DNA from: Flavobacterium sp. 5
GTDB lineage: Bacteria; Bacteroidota; Bacteroidia; Flavobacteriales; Flavobacteriaceae
NCBI RefSeq assembly: GCF_002813295.1
Contig: NZ_PHUE01000001.1
Coordinates: forward strand, 930,001 to 994,000
DNA length: 64,000 bases
Direction of reading: 5' to 3'
The notes under the pieces were generated by a model. The model was not told the DNA's origin. It saw nothing but the letters and a program-made list of their open reading frames with translations, and searched no databases. The position numbers and the translations under genes are program-made. Each line of letters opens with the position of its first letter. Position 1 is the stretch's first letter. Below are positions 25,443-34,647 of the stretch, in pieces.

Positions 25443-26351
25443 TTACTTATCGGATAAAATAACTGGTGCATTTCCTTTTCCATTCATAAAAATAATTTTA
25501 GAATTTGAAGAAGCTGCTAACTCTTTTTGGGCCTTAATTTGTTCATATTGTAACTGCTTATCAGTAAGTCCCAATGATATAATTCTCTGATAATCGGCAA
25601 TACCTTGTGCTTCTACTCTTTTACGTTCGGCCTCTTGTTTTTCTTTTTGAAGGACAAATGTCATTTTTTGAGCATCTTGTTCTGCATTAATTTTACTTTC
25701 TATCGATTTTTTGACTGAAATAGGAAGATCGATATTTCTAATCAATAATTGTTCTAGAACTAAACCTCTATTTTTGAAATCAGATTCGATACTTTTGAAA
25801 ATTCGTTCCTGAAATTCATTTCTTTTGGTCGAATACAAAGCAACTGCATCATAAAAAACAGCATTGTCTCTTATCCTTGTTCTTGTAATAGGTCTCACTA
25901 TTTTATCAGTATACCCCACCCCAATATTTTTAAAAATTTTTGGAGCATCCGTAGGAATGACACGATACAAAACTGTCAAATCAATTACTACTTCCAGCCC
26001 ATCATTCGATAAAACACGAATGGCGTCATCTCCTTCTTGAGTTCCCTCGCCATGAATAGCAGACATAGTATAATTTTGTGTCTGTACATCAAATTCGGTA
26101 ATATCCAAAAGAGGATTTATAATATGTAAACCGCTTTCCAGAACTTCAGAATCTACACTTCCATAAAGAGACTTCACTCCTACTTTTCCAGCATCAATTT
26201 GCTTGAACATAGAAGAAAACAGCCCCAAAACAATTAAGATAAATCCAATAATTCTAAATAAACCAGTAAATTTCGAAATTGGATTAACCCTATTGGTTAA
26301 TATAAATCCAAAAATTAGTAAAATTATTCCAAGAATAATAAGTAGTATCAT
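25443..26351 (-). CDS. SPFH/band-7 (prohibitin-like) membrane protein
   Basis: A 302-residue protein with N-terminal hydrophobic segments (about residues 2-20 and 33-47), then an SPFH domain beginning QIDAGKVGVKSLYGSVDSEV and containing LSNDGLEVVIDLTVLYRVIP. A long charged helix follows (KINAEQDAQKMTFVLQKEKQ then EAERKRVEAQG), likely coiled coil for ring assembly. Prohibitin-like proteins form large membrane rings that scaffold proteases such as FtsH. Whether this one is closer to HflK/C or to prohibitin needs a tree; the sequence looks prohibitin-like. The gene is monocistronic. Confidence 0.85.
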   Translation of the reverse strand: MILLIILGIILLIFGFILTNRVNPISKFTGLFRIIGFILIVLGLFSSMFKQIDAGKVGVKSLYGSVDSEVLESGLHIINPLLDITEFDVQTQNYTMSAIHGEGTQEGDDAIRVLSNDGLEVVIDLTVLYRVIPTDAPKIFKNIGVGYTDKIVRPITRTRIRDNAVFYDAVALYSTKRNEFQERIFKSIESDFKNRGLVLEQLLIRNIDLPISVKKSIESKINAEQDAQKMTFVLQKEKQEAERKRVEAQGIADYQRIISLGLTDKQLQYEQIKAQKELAASSNSKIIFMNGKGNAPVILSDK

Positions 26352-26420
26352 TGTGTAGTTTTAAATTGGTTCAGTGATTATACGCTAAAACCAATTATAA
26401 GTTACATTCTTACAAATGGT

Positions 26421-27803
26421 TTATTTTTCAGTATGTTTTACAACTAACTTTCTTGTCAAACGAGCAAACCGAATGTACAAAAACAAAGCAGCAGAAGTCA
26501 AACCTGCCAAGAGACCGATCCAAACGCCAACAGCTTTCAATTCGGTATATTTTCCTAAATAAAAAGATATAGGAAAACCTATTATCCAATATGCCACAAA
26601 TGTAATGTACATTGGAATTTTCACATCCTGTAGACCTCTTAAAGCTCCCAAGACTACTACCTGTATTCCATCAGAAATTTGAAAAATAGCGGCTATCAAT
26701 AATAATTTTGAAGTTATCATAATGATTTCTTTATTATCAAGAGCCTGTGCTGGATCGTGCATGTTCAAAAACAAATGTGGTAAGAAATTATGAAAAACGA
26801 TAAAGATCAATGCAAATACAGCTTCAGTAATTATTGCTAGTAAAAAAATGGAACGTGCTACAATAATTAAATTTTTATAATCTGATACACCTCTCGAATG
26901 ACCTACTCGAATCATTGCTGTAACGCTCAAACCCATGGCTACCATAAATGTTGAAGAAGCCAAAATCAATGCAATTTGATTGGCTGCCTGACTATTTTTG
27001 CCCAAAGATCCAGAAAGCCATATTGCAGCAGTAAACAATGTTACCTCAAACAACATTTGTAAAGCCGACGGAACTCCAAGAGCAACAATTTTTTTAATAA
27101 TTGATTTTTTAATTTCTTTAAAAGTAAAATTTTTAAAATACTGACTCATAACAGCATTATGTTTCATTAGATAATGCATAAAAACCACCATCATAATTCT
27201 AGAAATTACGGTTCCCAGAGCAGCTCCAGTCACTCCAAGTTTTGGAAAAATCCAAAAGCCATAAATCAATACATAATTAAAAAATACGTGTACTACATTA
27301 GTCAAAATAATCGAATACATCGAATATTTAGTCAAAGACAACCCATCGGCAAATTGCTTATACCCCTGATACATTACAACAGGAATCAAAGAAAAAGCAA
27401 CCCAATCAATATAAGGAGCGGCAAGTAAAACCACTGCTTTTGGCTGATCCATAAAATACATTAATTGCTTAGACAATACAGTTATGATAAACAAAGACAC
27501 GCCCAAAATAGTACATAACAACAAGCCATGATGAAAAGTAGTTCGAATTTTTTTATCATTTTTCTCCGCATCAGCTTCGGCCACCAAAGGTGTAATCGCA
27601 GTAGAAAACCCAATTCCAATAGCCATAGCCAAAAAGATAAAACTATTACCTAAGGAAACAGCAGCCAACTCTGTCGAACCCAGATTTCCAACCATATAAT
27701 TATCTACAATACCTATCAAAGTATGCCCTAGCATTCCAAGAATTACAGGGTAAGCCAATTTAATATTATAGGTAAATTCTTTGGTGTATTGAGAGAAGTT
27801 CAT
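26421..27803 (-). CDS. MATE-family multidrug efflux transporter
   Basis: About 460 residues with twelve membrane segments in two halves. The N-terminal half begins NIKLAYPVILGMLGHTLIGI with VDNYMVGNLGSTELAAVSLG, the NorM/MatE signature. It exports cationic drugs by Na+ or H+ exchange. The frame extends upstream to 27857, but a TAnnTTTG promoter at 27823-27830 lies inside that extension, so the ATG at 27803 (MNFSQYTKEF) is the start. Confidence 0.9.
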   Translation of the reverse strand: MNFSQYTKEFTYNIKLAYPVILGMLGHTLIGIVDNYMVGNLGSTELAAVSLGNSFIFLAMAIGIGFSTAITPLVAEADAEKNDKKIRTTFHHGLLLCTILGVSLFIITVLSKQLMYFMDQPKAVVLLAAPYIDWVAFSLIPVVMYQGYKQFADGLSLTKYSMYSIILTNVVHVFFNYVLIYGFWIFPKLGVTGAALGTVISRIMMVVFMHYLMKHNAVMSQYFKNFTFKEIKKSIIKKIVALGVPSALQMLFEVTLFTAAIWLSGSLGKNSQAANQIALILASSTFMVAMGLSVTAMIRVGHSRGVSDYKNLIIVARSIFLLAIITEAVFALIFIVFHNFLPHLFLNMHDPAQALDNKEIIMITSKLLLIAAIFQISDGIQVVVLGALRGLQDVKIPMYITFVAYWIIGFPISFYLGKYTELKAVGVWIGLLAGLTSAALFLYIRFARLTRKLVVKHTEK

Positions 27804-27822
27804 TTTAAATTTATTGAATCGG

Positions 27823-27830
27823 CAAAGGTA
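27823..27830 (-). promoter_or_regulatory. TAnnTTTG promoter of the MATE gene
   Basis: TACCTTTG on the reverse strand, 19 bases upstream of the ATG at 27803; it decides the start site. Confidence 0.65.
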
Positions 27831-27951
27831 ATTAGAACAAATTAATTCTATGAACATTATTTCATTTATAATGAAAACATAATAAAATATGAACCATAAA
27901 TTATATAAAATTTATGAATAATTCTGTAATAAGACTGCTTGTTTGCTGTTA

Positions 27952-27959
27952 TACTTTTG
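27952..27959 (+). promoter_or_regulatory. TAnnTTTG promoter of the outer-membrane protein gene
   Basis: TACTTTTG, about 63 bases before the ATG at 28023, leaving a long AT-rich leader. Confidence 0.55.
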
Positions 27960-28022
27960 TAAAGTACTCAAAATAGATGAGTGCATTACTATATTTTTTT
28001 TACAAACTAAAATTTTAAAATC

Positions 28023-28565
28023 ATGCAAATCAGACAAAAAATCAAAATCATTATGGTATTCGCAATCTCGATATTATTTGCGAATAACACTAAAGCGCAG
28101 GAAACAACAAATTATGATCAAGGTTTTCGTCTTGGAATAGGTGTAACAGGAGGATATGCCGTTCACGATCCTTATAAATTAGCCTTAGGTGCCGATGCCA
28201 GACTACAATATGACTTATCCAAAAGATATTCTTTAACTTTAACAACTGGATATAGTCGTTTATTTGTAAGTGAAGCCGATGGAGATGATCTTGGATTTGT
28301 TCCAGCAAAAGCTGGTTTCAAAGCTTTCATTTGGAATGATCAATTTTACATAATGGGTGAAGCCGGTGCTGCTTTTGTAACTGACCCTCATTACCACAAA
28401 ACCTCATTTCTTTGGGCACCAAGTATTGGTTACGCAACAAAATACATTGATGTTTCTTTACGCTATGAACAATACAATGACTTTTTAAGATTGAATAATA
28501 GTGGAAATTTAGGCAAAGGTGTTGGTCAAGTAGGCCTTCGCGTAGCTTATGGCTTTGATCTATAA
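28023..28565 (+). CDS. small secreted outer-membrane beta-barrel-like protein
   Basis: 180 residues with a signal peptide of about 26 residues ending ANNTKAQ. The mature part is made of alternating amphipathic strands (LGIGVTGGYAVHDPYKLALG, YSLTLTTGYSRLF, YIDVSLRYEQYND) and ends VGLRVAYGFDL with an aromatic near the C-terminus, as expected for a small barrel inserted by BamA. The function is unknown. ATG at codon 11 (MVFAIS) is a weaker alternative start. It is followed by its own terminator. Confidence 0.75.
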   Translation: MQIRQKIKIIMVFAISILFANNTKAQETTNYDQGFRLGIGVTGGYAVHDPYKLALGADARLQYDLSKRYSLTLTTGYSRLFVSEADGDDLGFVPAKAGFKAFIWNDQFYIMGEAGAAFVTDPHYHKTSFLWAPSIGYATKYIDVSLRYEQYNDFLRLNNSGNLGKGVGQVGLRVAYGFDL

Positions 28566-28581
28566 AAAAGTCAACATAAAT

Positions 28582-28612
28582 AAAAAATGTGCTGTAATTC
28601 AGCACATTTTTT
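28582..28612. terminator. terminator after the outer-membrane protein gene
   Basis: A 13-bp perfect stem (AAAAAATGTGCTG with its complement), 5-base loop, T-run; convergent with the peroxidase pseudogene. Confidence 0.85.
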
Positions 28613-28637
28613 ATTTACTTAAATACATCTGATTCTC

Positions 28638-30401
28638 TTAATATAATTTTTTATCCGTCAAAGTTTTCATAAAAGCTATTAATTGCTTTTTTTCTAAAGG
28701 AGTTAATTTTAATTTATCAGTTGGTAAAGTTTGATTAGGCAAATTAAAACTCAAACCGCTTCCACCGCCTTGATCATAAAAATCTACAACTTCTTCTAAT
28801 GTTTTAAAAAAACCATTATGCATATAAGGAGCCGTTAAAGCAATATTACGAATTGTTGGTGTTTTAAAAGAATAACGATTCACTTCAGCGTGTGTCAAAT
28901 CATATTTACCAAAATCAATATCTATCTTTTTGTTTTTCCCAGGAACCCCAAGAACTTCACTTTCCGATCTGTCAAAATTGGGAGGAACAGTTCCATTTGT
29001 CAAAGGAATAAAATGACATGTTGCACATTTAGCTTTACCTGTAAATAAATTAAAACCCGCTATTTCGTCGAGATCCATCTGATTTTCACCTCTCATATAC
29101 CCATCGAATTTGGAATCATAATCACTCAAAGATCGAATGTAAGATGCCAAAGCATTTTTTATCTCAAAAGCAGTAATTTCTTTGTTTGGAAATGCTTTTT
29201 TAAAATCAGCAGCATATTTTTTGCTTTTCTTTAAATCCAAAGCTGATTTATCAAGAGATCCATGCATTTCATTTACGTTTGTAATCACAGCAATTGCCTG
29301 ATCCTCTAAATAATTTACTCTCGAATCATAAAAAAAACTACGCTGAAAAGCGATATTCCTTAATGTTGGTGTATTTCTTTTTACCATCATTGTACCGTCC
29401 AATGAAACTGCTTTCTCCAATCCGTCAGTAAAAGCTTTATCCGAATGATGGCAAGAAGCACAAGAACGAGAATTATCACCCGATAAAATTGGGTCATTAA
29501 ACAATAATTTACCCAAATCTATTTTTTCTTTAGTCGTTTTATAATCTGGAAATCCAGAAAATGCTTCAGCATCAAAAACATTTTTATCAAATAAGGTTTG
29601 AGCAGTCACTTTCAATCCACGAGTTTCTTTAAAAAAAGGAATTTTAAAACTTAACTGTGTTTCATAAATAGATTTACTCAAAGGATTTAAATACTTTGTA
29701 ATAAAATAAGCTCTGTCAAATTCATTAAACCTCGCATTTGTATTCAAATATTCTTTTCCTTGCTTTACTATATTTAAAGCAATGAGAGTTTCTTTATTAT
29801 CACCGTAAATGTCAAGCTGCTTTTCAATAGTCTCTAATGATGTTATCGCTTCCGCTAAAGAATTTTATGCAATTGGGAAATCAAATCCAGTAATTCCTAA
29901 TGTAATAATTCTAAAAACCTCTAAACGCATCGCATCAAAAACAGAAGAATCAGTCAAATCATTCGTTTTTGAAACCATTTCTAACCGATATAAATTAGCA
30001 TTTAGAATCCCAATTTCTTTTAATAAATCATTTTTCGTAATCAAATCGAACTCAGGAAAAAGATACTCCTCAATAACTTGAAGTCCTGCAGGCGGAACTG
30101 TCATTCCTTCATCAATCTCATATTCATCTAAAGCTGGCCCATTTATTGCTTTCGAAACTGTTGGAAAATAGTACTCACAAATGGGCTCTACCCTTTTATA
30201 ACTTTGGTGTACTTTTAAAAACTGAATTTGGAGTTGTTTCGATGCTGCATCAGTTTCAACTAAATGTTGCAACTCTACAACTTCATCTTGTAAAACAACT
30301 AAATCCTTTTTATACAAATCATTAATTCGTTCAGCTTCAGATTTAGAATCTGCACAAGAAAACAGTAAAAAAAGAATAAAAAGAGAAAATATATTTTTCA
30401 T
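28638..30401 (-). pseudogene. di-heme cytochrome c peroxidase, interrupted by one in-frame stop
   Basis: The coding frame runs from ATG 30401 to 28638 and would give about 587 residues, but codon 179 is TAA (29865-29867). The frame is the same on both sides and homology is continuous across it: ...GFDFPIA, stop, NSLAEAITSLETIEKQLDIY. A TTA (Leu) to TAA change is the simplest explanation. The N-terminal part is a lipoprotein (LLFSC lipobox) with an imelysin-like helical domain. The second part is a MauG/CcpA peroxidase with two heme sites, CASCHH and CATCHF. No ATG restarts translation with a signal peptide, so the peroxidase half could not reach the periplasm. A sequencing error or read-through cannot be ruled out. 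Confidence 0.88.
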
Positions 30402-30430
30402 GTAACTGGTTTAAAAATAAAAAACAGAAA

Positions 30431-30457
30431 CCACGATTCTCATAAAAAGAACCGTGG
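30431..30457 (-). terminator. terminator downstream of the metallopeptidase remnant
   Basis: Arms 30431-30440 and 30448-30457 pair with one mismatch, followed on the reverse strand by a T-rich stretch. Confidence 0.6.
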
Positions 30458-30558
30458 CATTCTTAAAAAAAATATCTAGCCAGCGCTGAAACCAAGTCCT
30501 TTTTTATATCCTAAGTGTAAAAATTTTCACATAATTAAACAACAGGATAATTTTATTA

Positions 30559-31343
30559 TTAATCTCTAACATAATCAAAACTCACAGAATCATACAAACT
30601 AGAATCTGATAAAGATGATATTTTTATTCTATAGATACCTGAAGGAATATAATCTGTATTTGACGAGCCATTATTTGTTGTTATTATGGTACTCATTAAT
30701 ACACCACTAGAAAAGAGCTCAATCTTTACTTTGTCTGTAGAGATAAATGTTGGATGCCATTGAATTCGAACCCCTGTACCCCCATTAATTTCAGTCATAC
30801 CTCCAAACGGAAAGGTAATCATATCATTAAGTGAATATAAATCAGGGTATAAATATTTTGATGCAATTAAATCAAAACTAGAAAAACCAATTGAATTCGT
30901 CAAACTTGAATTCATTACAGAATTAGGATCGAGATTTTGAGAATTACCTGCAGGTGTGTTAGGTATTATATTATATCCTGTCGGATTAGTATACTCACCC
31001 TTGGAATTGAGCTATCAATTTTTACAGTCATTGAATTAACTTTATTCATATAAACTAACGTATTGATATATGCTTGTTTTTTAGAAAAGGATTTAACTGT
31101 AAGAAGTGACTTGCCTTTACTTACCATTATATCATTTTCAACAAGATAAAAATTTTCAAAATCTCTAATATTTTCAATTTTAATTCCCTTTTCTAATAGA
31201 TGAACTATAATAGGATCTTCTATATTTAAAGTTGGAGTTGGTATTAATTGTTGATCTATATCATCGTTGCTATCACTTTGACAACTAACAAAAAATGAAC
31301 TAGAAAAAGCTAAGAAAAGCGTTAATAAAATGATTTTTTTCAT
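30559..31343 (-). pseudogene. HEIGH-type metallopeptidase remnant: central deletion and frameshift
   Basis: The reverse strand starts with a lipoprotein (MKKIILLTLF...FFVSC lipobox) and a typical propeptide (YLVENDIMVSKGK, SMTVKIDSSIP). Right after this the frame shifts by one base, at about 30995. The continuing frame reads KGEYTNPTGYNIIPNTPAG, then DPNSVMNSSLTNSIGFSSFD, then LIASKYLYPDL, which matches the region after the HExxHxxG zinc site in such peptidases, and finally a beta-sandwich C-terminal domain. The catalytic segment of roughly 100 residues is absent, so no active peptidase can be made. As separate open frames these would look like 125- and 118-residue unknown proteins. Confidence 0.75.
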
Positions 31344-31364
31344 AAGGTTTAATTTAAATTTCAA

Positions 31365-31787
31365 ACAAATAAACCATAATACTTCACACTTTCAATTAAT
31401 TCAATATTAACAAAACTTTAACAAATAAAAACTTAGATTACAAAGTAGCTACATCAACATATTTATTTCTTCAATTAACACAGAAATATGTCTTGTAAAA
31501 CACTTAATCAAATACTCATTTAAATTCAAAAAAAGCCAAATTTCCTCTTCAACAAAAAAAGACTACTTTTGAGAGACAAAATCCAGTTGTTAGTTGCATA
31601 TGAAATTCACTGAACTCAAATTAAAATAAAAGTTAGTGAAATAATCTTTTTCAAGAACTGCTTTTTTTCTAAGCACTTGCAGGAGCTTCCCTTGGTCGCT
31701 CTGCCAGTACAAGAAAAAATAGCTGTTCTTTTCAAAAGGATTTCCACTTCCATCTGGACTAGGACATTAATTTACAAAATACATTTA
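31365..31787. other. intergenic region with repeat element B copy 2
   Basis: AT-rich, with the degenerate family B element at 31681-31772. No -7 promoter with a perfect match was found for the downstream gene. The open frame reaching back to 31677 is a translation of the repeat. Confidence 0.7.
31681..31772 (+). repeat. variable-hairpin dispersed element, family B, copy 2 (degenerate hairpin)
   Basis: AGCTGTTCTTTTC, then AAAAGGATTTCCACTTCCAT, then CTGGACTAGG, preceded by an extended arm GGAGCTTCCCTTGGTCGCTC. The hairpin is reduced to CTTTT-C-AAAAG. It matches copies 1 and 3 in the flanks. Confidence 0.7.
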
Positions 31788-32618
31788 ATGGAAAAATTTA
31801 CACTCGAAATTCTTTTTCACATCATAGGAATAGGTTCAGCCTCTGGACTCATTTACAAGGAAAACAGTTTATTTATCATTGGAGACAACAGTGGTTTTCT
31901 ATACGAATATGCAATTCCTTCACAAACATTGCAACTACATAAAATAATAGAAAATGCCTCCGAAAATATTATAAAAAGTGAAAAACCCGATTTTGAGGCT
32001 ATCACTCATTTTGGAGACAAACTCTATGTTTTTGGTTCGGGATCAACCCAAAAAAGAAACAAAATGATTCAAATCAATACGCAAGAAAAAGAAATCAGTA
32101 CCAACGACCTGACCGATTTGTACTCCGTAATGCAAAGTTTTGGAGAAATTAAACCCGAAGATTTTAATATTGAAGGAGCTATATACACTGGAGAAGAATG
32201 GTATTTATTTAATCGAGGTAATGGTGAATCGGCCAAAAATGTAATGTTTACTATTCAAGGAAAAAACCTAATTAATGAATTCAATATTCTATCCAACAGC
32301 TACAAATTGCCCAAAATAAAAGGAGTACGCAGTAGTTTTACCGATGCTGTTGCAATTGATGATAAAATATATTTTCTAGCAACTGCCGAAGACACTAAAT
32401 CGACTTATCATGATGGTAAAATTCTAGGAAGCTTTATCGGCTGTATTGATACCAAAACTATGAAAATCGCTTTTACCAAAAAAATCAGTGATTCACAAAA
32501 ATTCGAAGGAATAACCATTTATAAAAATACAAACGATACAATAGAGTTTTTACTTTGTGAGGATAACGATACTGAAGTATTAGAAACTACAATTTATAAA
32601 TTAACAATATCAAAATAA
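31788..32618 (+). CDS. predicted beta-propeller protein, DUF6929-like
   Basis: About 276 residues from ATG 31788 (MEKFTLEILFHIIGIGSASG). Repeating strand pairs of the type LIYKENSLFIIGDNSGFLYE and HFGDKLYVFGSGSTQKRNK recur every 45-50 residues, as in propeller folds. No signal peptide is evident. It resembles Bacteroidota proteins annotated DUF6929, function unknown. A start at 31677 would add 37 residues that are only the translated family B repeat and is rejected. Confidence 0.75.
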   Translation: MEKFTLEILFHIIGIGSASGLIYKENSLFIIGDNSGFLYEYAIPSQTLQLHKIIENASENIIKSEKPDFEAITHFGDKLYVFGSGSTQKRNKMIQINTQEKEISTNDLTDLYSVMQSFGEIKPEDFNIEGAIYTGEEWYLFNRGNGESAKNVMFTIQGKNLINEFNILSNSYKLPKIKGVRSSFTDAVAIDDKIYFLATAEDTKSTYHDGKILGSFIGCIDTKTMKIAFTKKISDSQKFEGITIYKNTNDTIEFLLCEDNDTEVLETTIYKLTISK

Positions 32619-32718
32619 AGCAGCACGAAAATTAAAACCGCGACAAAAAAATAAGAAAATTATTTTATTTTAGGTTTTTGAATTAAAATTAAAAGTAGTA
32701 TTTTTCCAAAAAAAATCT

Positions 32719-34641
32719 ATGATTCGAATTGCCTCGAAAGTATTAGTAATCCTACTGTTTTCAACTCCCTTATTCGCTCAAAAAAACATTGACCCAACCG
32801 ATGCTGATTTAACAAAAGCGAAAACACTACGCGAAACTTATACAAAAGACGATGTTGCCATATTAGAAAGTTCTGAAAACATAACTTTTGATATAAACAA
32901 AGACCAAACCAAGGTCATTGTAAAACACAAAGTGAATGAACTTTTGATGAATATCAACCATAGAGCTGATATTCAAAAATATGAATTTTACGATAGTGAG
33001 TCTAAAATTGAAGAGTTTAGTTTGAATTTTAGAAATGATAAAAAAACAGATTTTAGTATTCACGACGAATTTTACAAAGACAACGATTTATTTTATAATG
33101 ATGCCCATGTAAAATACATGAAAATTGACTTTCCAGTACAAGGATACACCTATAAATACGCATTGGAAAAAAAATATGACGACGTTAAATATTTTACCGC
33201 GCTCTATTTCAATGACGAATTTCCCGTTTTAAAAAAACAAATTACCGTTACTGTACCTTCTTGGCTAAACATTGAACTAAAAGAATTCAATTTTGACGGC
33301 AACAATATTACCAAACAAGAAACAAAAGACTCAAAAAACAATACTGTTTTTACTTATACCCTAAGCAATATTCCTGCGATATATAAGGAAGAAGATTCCC
33401 CAGGAAGAAGCTATCTGTATCCACATATTTTAGTAATAGCAAAATCATTTAAATACAAAGAGAAAGAAGTTGTTTTATTTAATTCAACCGCAGACTTATA
33501 CAAATGGTATAAATCATTGATTGATACAATGAAAGATGACCCCACTGTTTTTAAAGATAAAGTAAACGAACTTACTGCAAAAGCTAAAACAGATGAAGAA
33601 AAAATAAAAAACATCTATTATTGGGTTCAAGACAATATTAGATACATAGCTTTTGAAGATGGTATAGCCGGTTTTAAGCCAGATGAATCTAATCACGTAT
33701 TTCAGAATCGTTATGGAGATTGCAAAGGAATGGCCAACCTAATAAAACAAATGCTAAAAGTAGCTGGTTTTGATGCACGTTTAACTTGGATTGGAACCAA
33801 ACATATAGCCTATGATTATAAAACACCATCATTAGCGGTTGACAATCATATGATTTGTACTGTCTTTCTCAAAGGAAAGAAATACTTCCTTGATGGTACA
33901 GAAAATTATGTTCCTTTTGGAGAAAATGCCGAAAGAATTCAGAACAAAGAAGTTATGATTGAAAACGGAAATGATTTTATTATAGAAAAAGTTCCATTGG
34001 TTACTGATTTGGCAAATAAAGAATCATACAAATCTAAAATTTTTATCGAAGGAGACAAATTAAAAGGGACTTGTTCCAGAAATTATTCTGGAGAAAGTAG
34101 AACTCAATTTTTAAAAATCTACTCTTCTTTTAAAACCGATAAAAAAAGAGAAAAACTTGAAAACTATTTATCTTCTCAGGACAAAAACATCCAAGTTAAT
34201 AATATAAAAACCTCTGATTTAAATAACAGAGAAATAAAACTAAATATTGATTATGACATTGCTATCGACAATAAAGTCTCAACTTTTGATAATGAAATGT
34301 ATATTGATTTAGAATACAGTCATGATTTCAAAGATTTAGAACTAAAAGACAGAAAAACTGATTACCAATTTGATTATAAAGAAAATTTTGAAACAAGCAC
34401 CGTATTTGTAATCCCAACTGGATATAAAGTAAGCAAAATCCCAACTGATCTGATAGTAAAAGAAAATAATTATAGTGTTTCAATAACTTTTCAGAAAACC
34501 GACAAAGAAATCATTTACAAGAAGCAATTTGTTTTTAAAAATGCTGAAATAAAAGCAAGCGAAATACAAAAATGGAATGCTTTCAATAAAGACCTTAATT
34601 CAAACTATAATCAACAAATTGTACTAACAAAAACACAGTAA
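32719..34641 (+). CDS. secreted DUF3857 protein with active-looking transglutaminase core
   Basis: 640 residues with a signal peptide (ends TPLFAQ). The N-terminal DUF3857 domain is followed by a transglutaminase-like core. The triad is visible: C335 in YGDCKGMAN, H377 in DNHMIC and D392 in FLDGTENY. A beta-rich C-terminal DUF follows. Such proteins are periplasmic and may act as peptidases or peptide-crosslinkers; no substrate is established. It is followed 6 bases later by a related gene, so the two form an operon. Confidence 0.85.
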   Translation: MIRIASKVLVILLFSTPLFAQKNIDPTDADLTKAKTLRETYTKDDVAILESSENITFDINKDQTKVIVKHKVNELLMNINHRADIQKYEFYDSESKIEEFSLNFRNDKKTDFSIHDEFYKDNDLFYNDAHVKYMKIDFPVQGYTYKYALEKKYDDVKYFTALYFNDEFPVLKKQITVTVPSWLNIELKEFNFDGNNITKQETKDSKNNTVFTYTLSNIPAIYKEEDSPGRSYLYPHILVIAKSFKYKEKEVVLFNSTADLYKWYKSLIDTMKDDPTVFKDKVNELTAKAKTDEEKIKNIYYWVQDNIRYIAFEDGIAGFKPDESNHVFQNRYGDCKGMANLIKQMLKVAGFDARLTWIGTKHIAYDYKTPSLAVDNHMICTVFLKGKKYFLDGTENYVPFGENAERIQNKEVMIENGNDFIIEKVPLVTDLANKESYKSKIFIEGDKLKGTCSRNYSGESRTQFLKIYSSFKTDKKREKLENYLSSQDKNIQVNNIKTSDLNNREIKLNIDYDIAIDNKVSTFDNEMYIDLEYSHDFKDLELKDRKTDYQFDYKENFETSTVFVIPTGYKVSKIPTDLIVKENNYSVSITFQKTDKEIIYKKQFVFKNAEIKASEIQKWNAFNKDLNSNYNQQIVLTKTQ

Positions 34642-34647
34642 TACAAC

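Noticed and set aside
27804..27857. Upstream start for the MATE transporter
   Set aside because: The extension contains the -7 promoter element and unusual residues; ATG 27803 fits the family.
28638..29747. Separate 369-residue peroxidase gene starting at a TTG
   Set aside because: The frame and homology continue upstream through one stop codon to ATG 30401; the TTG codes for an internal Leu, and a protein starting there would lack an export signal.
30559..30915. Independent 118-residue hypothetical gene
   Set aside because: Homology to the HEIGH peptidase C-terminus continues upstream of its first ATG in the same frame to the frameshift at about 30995.
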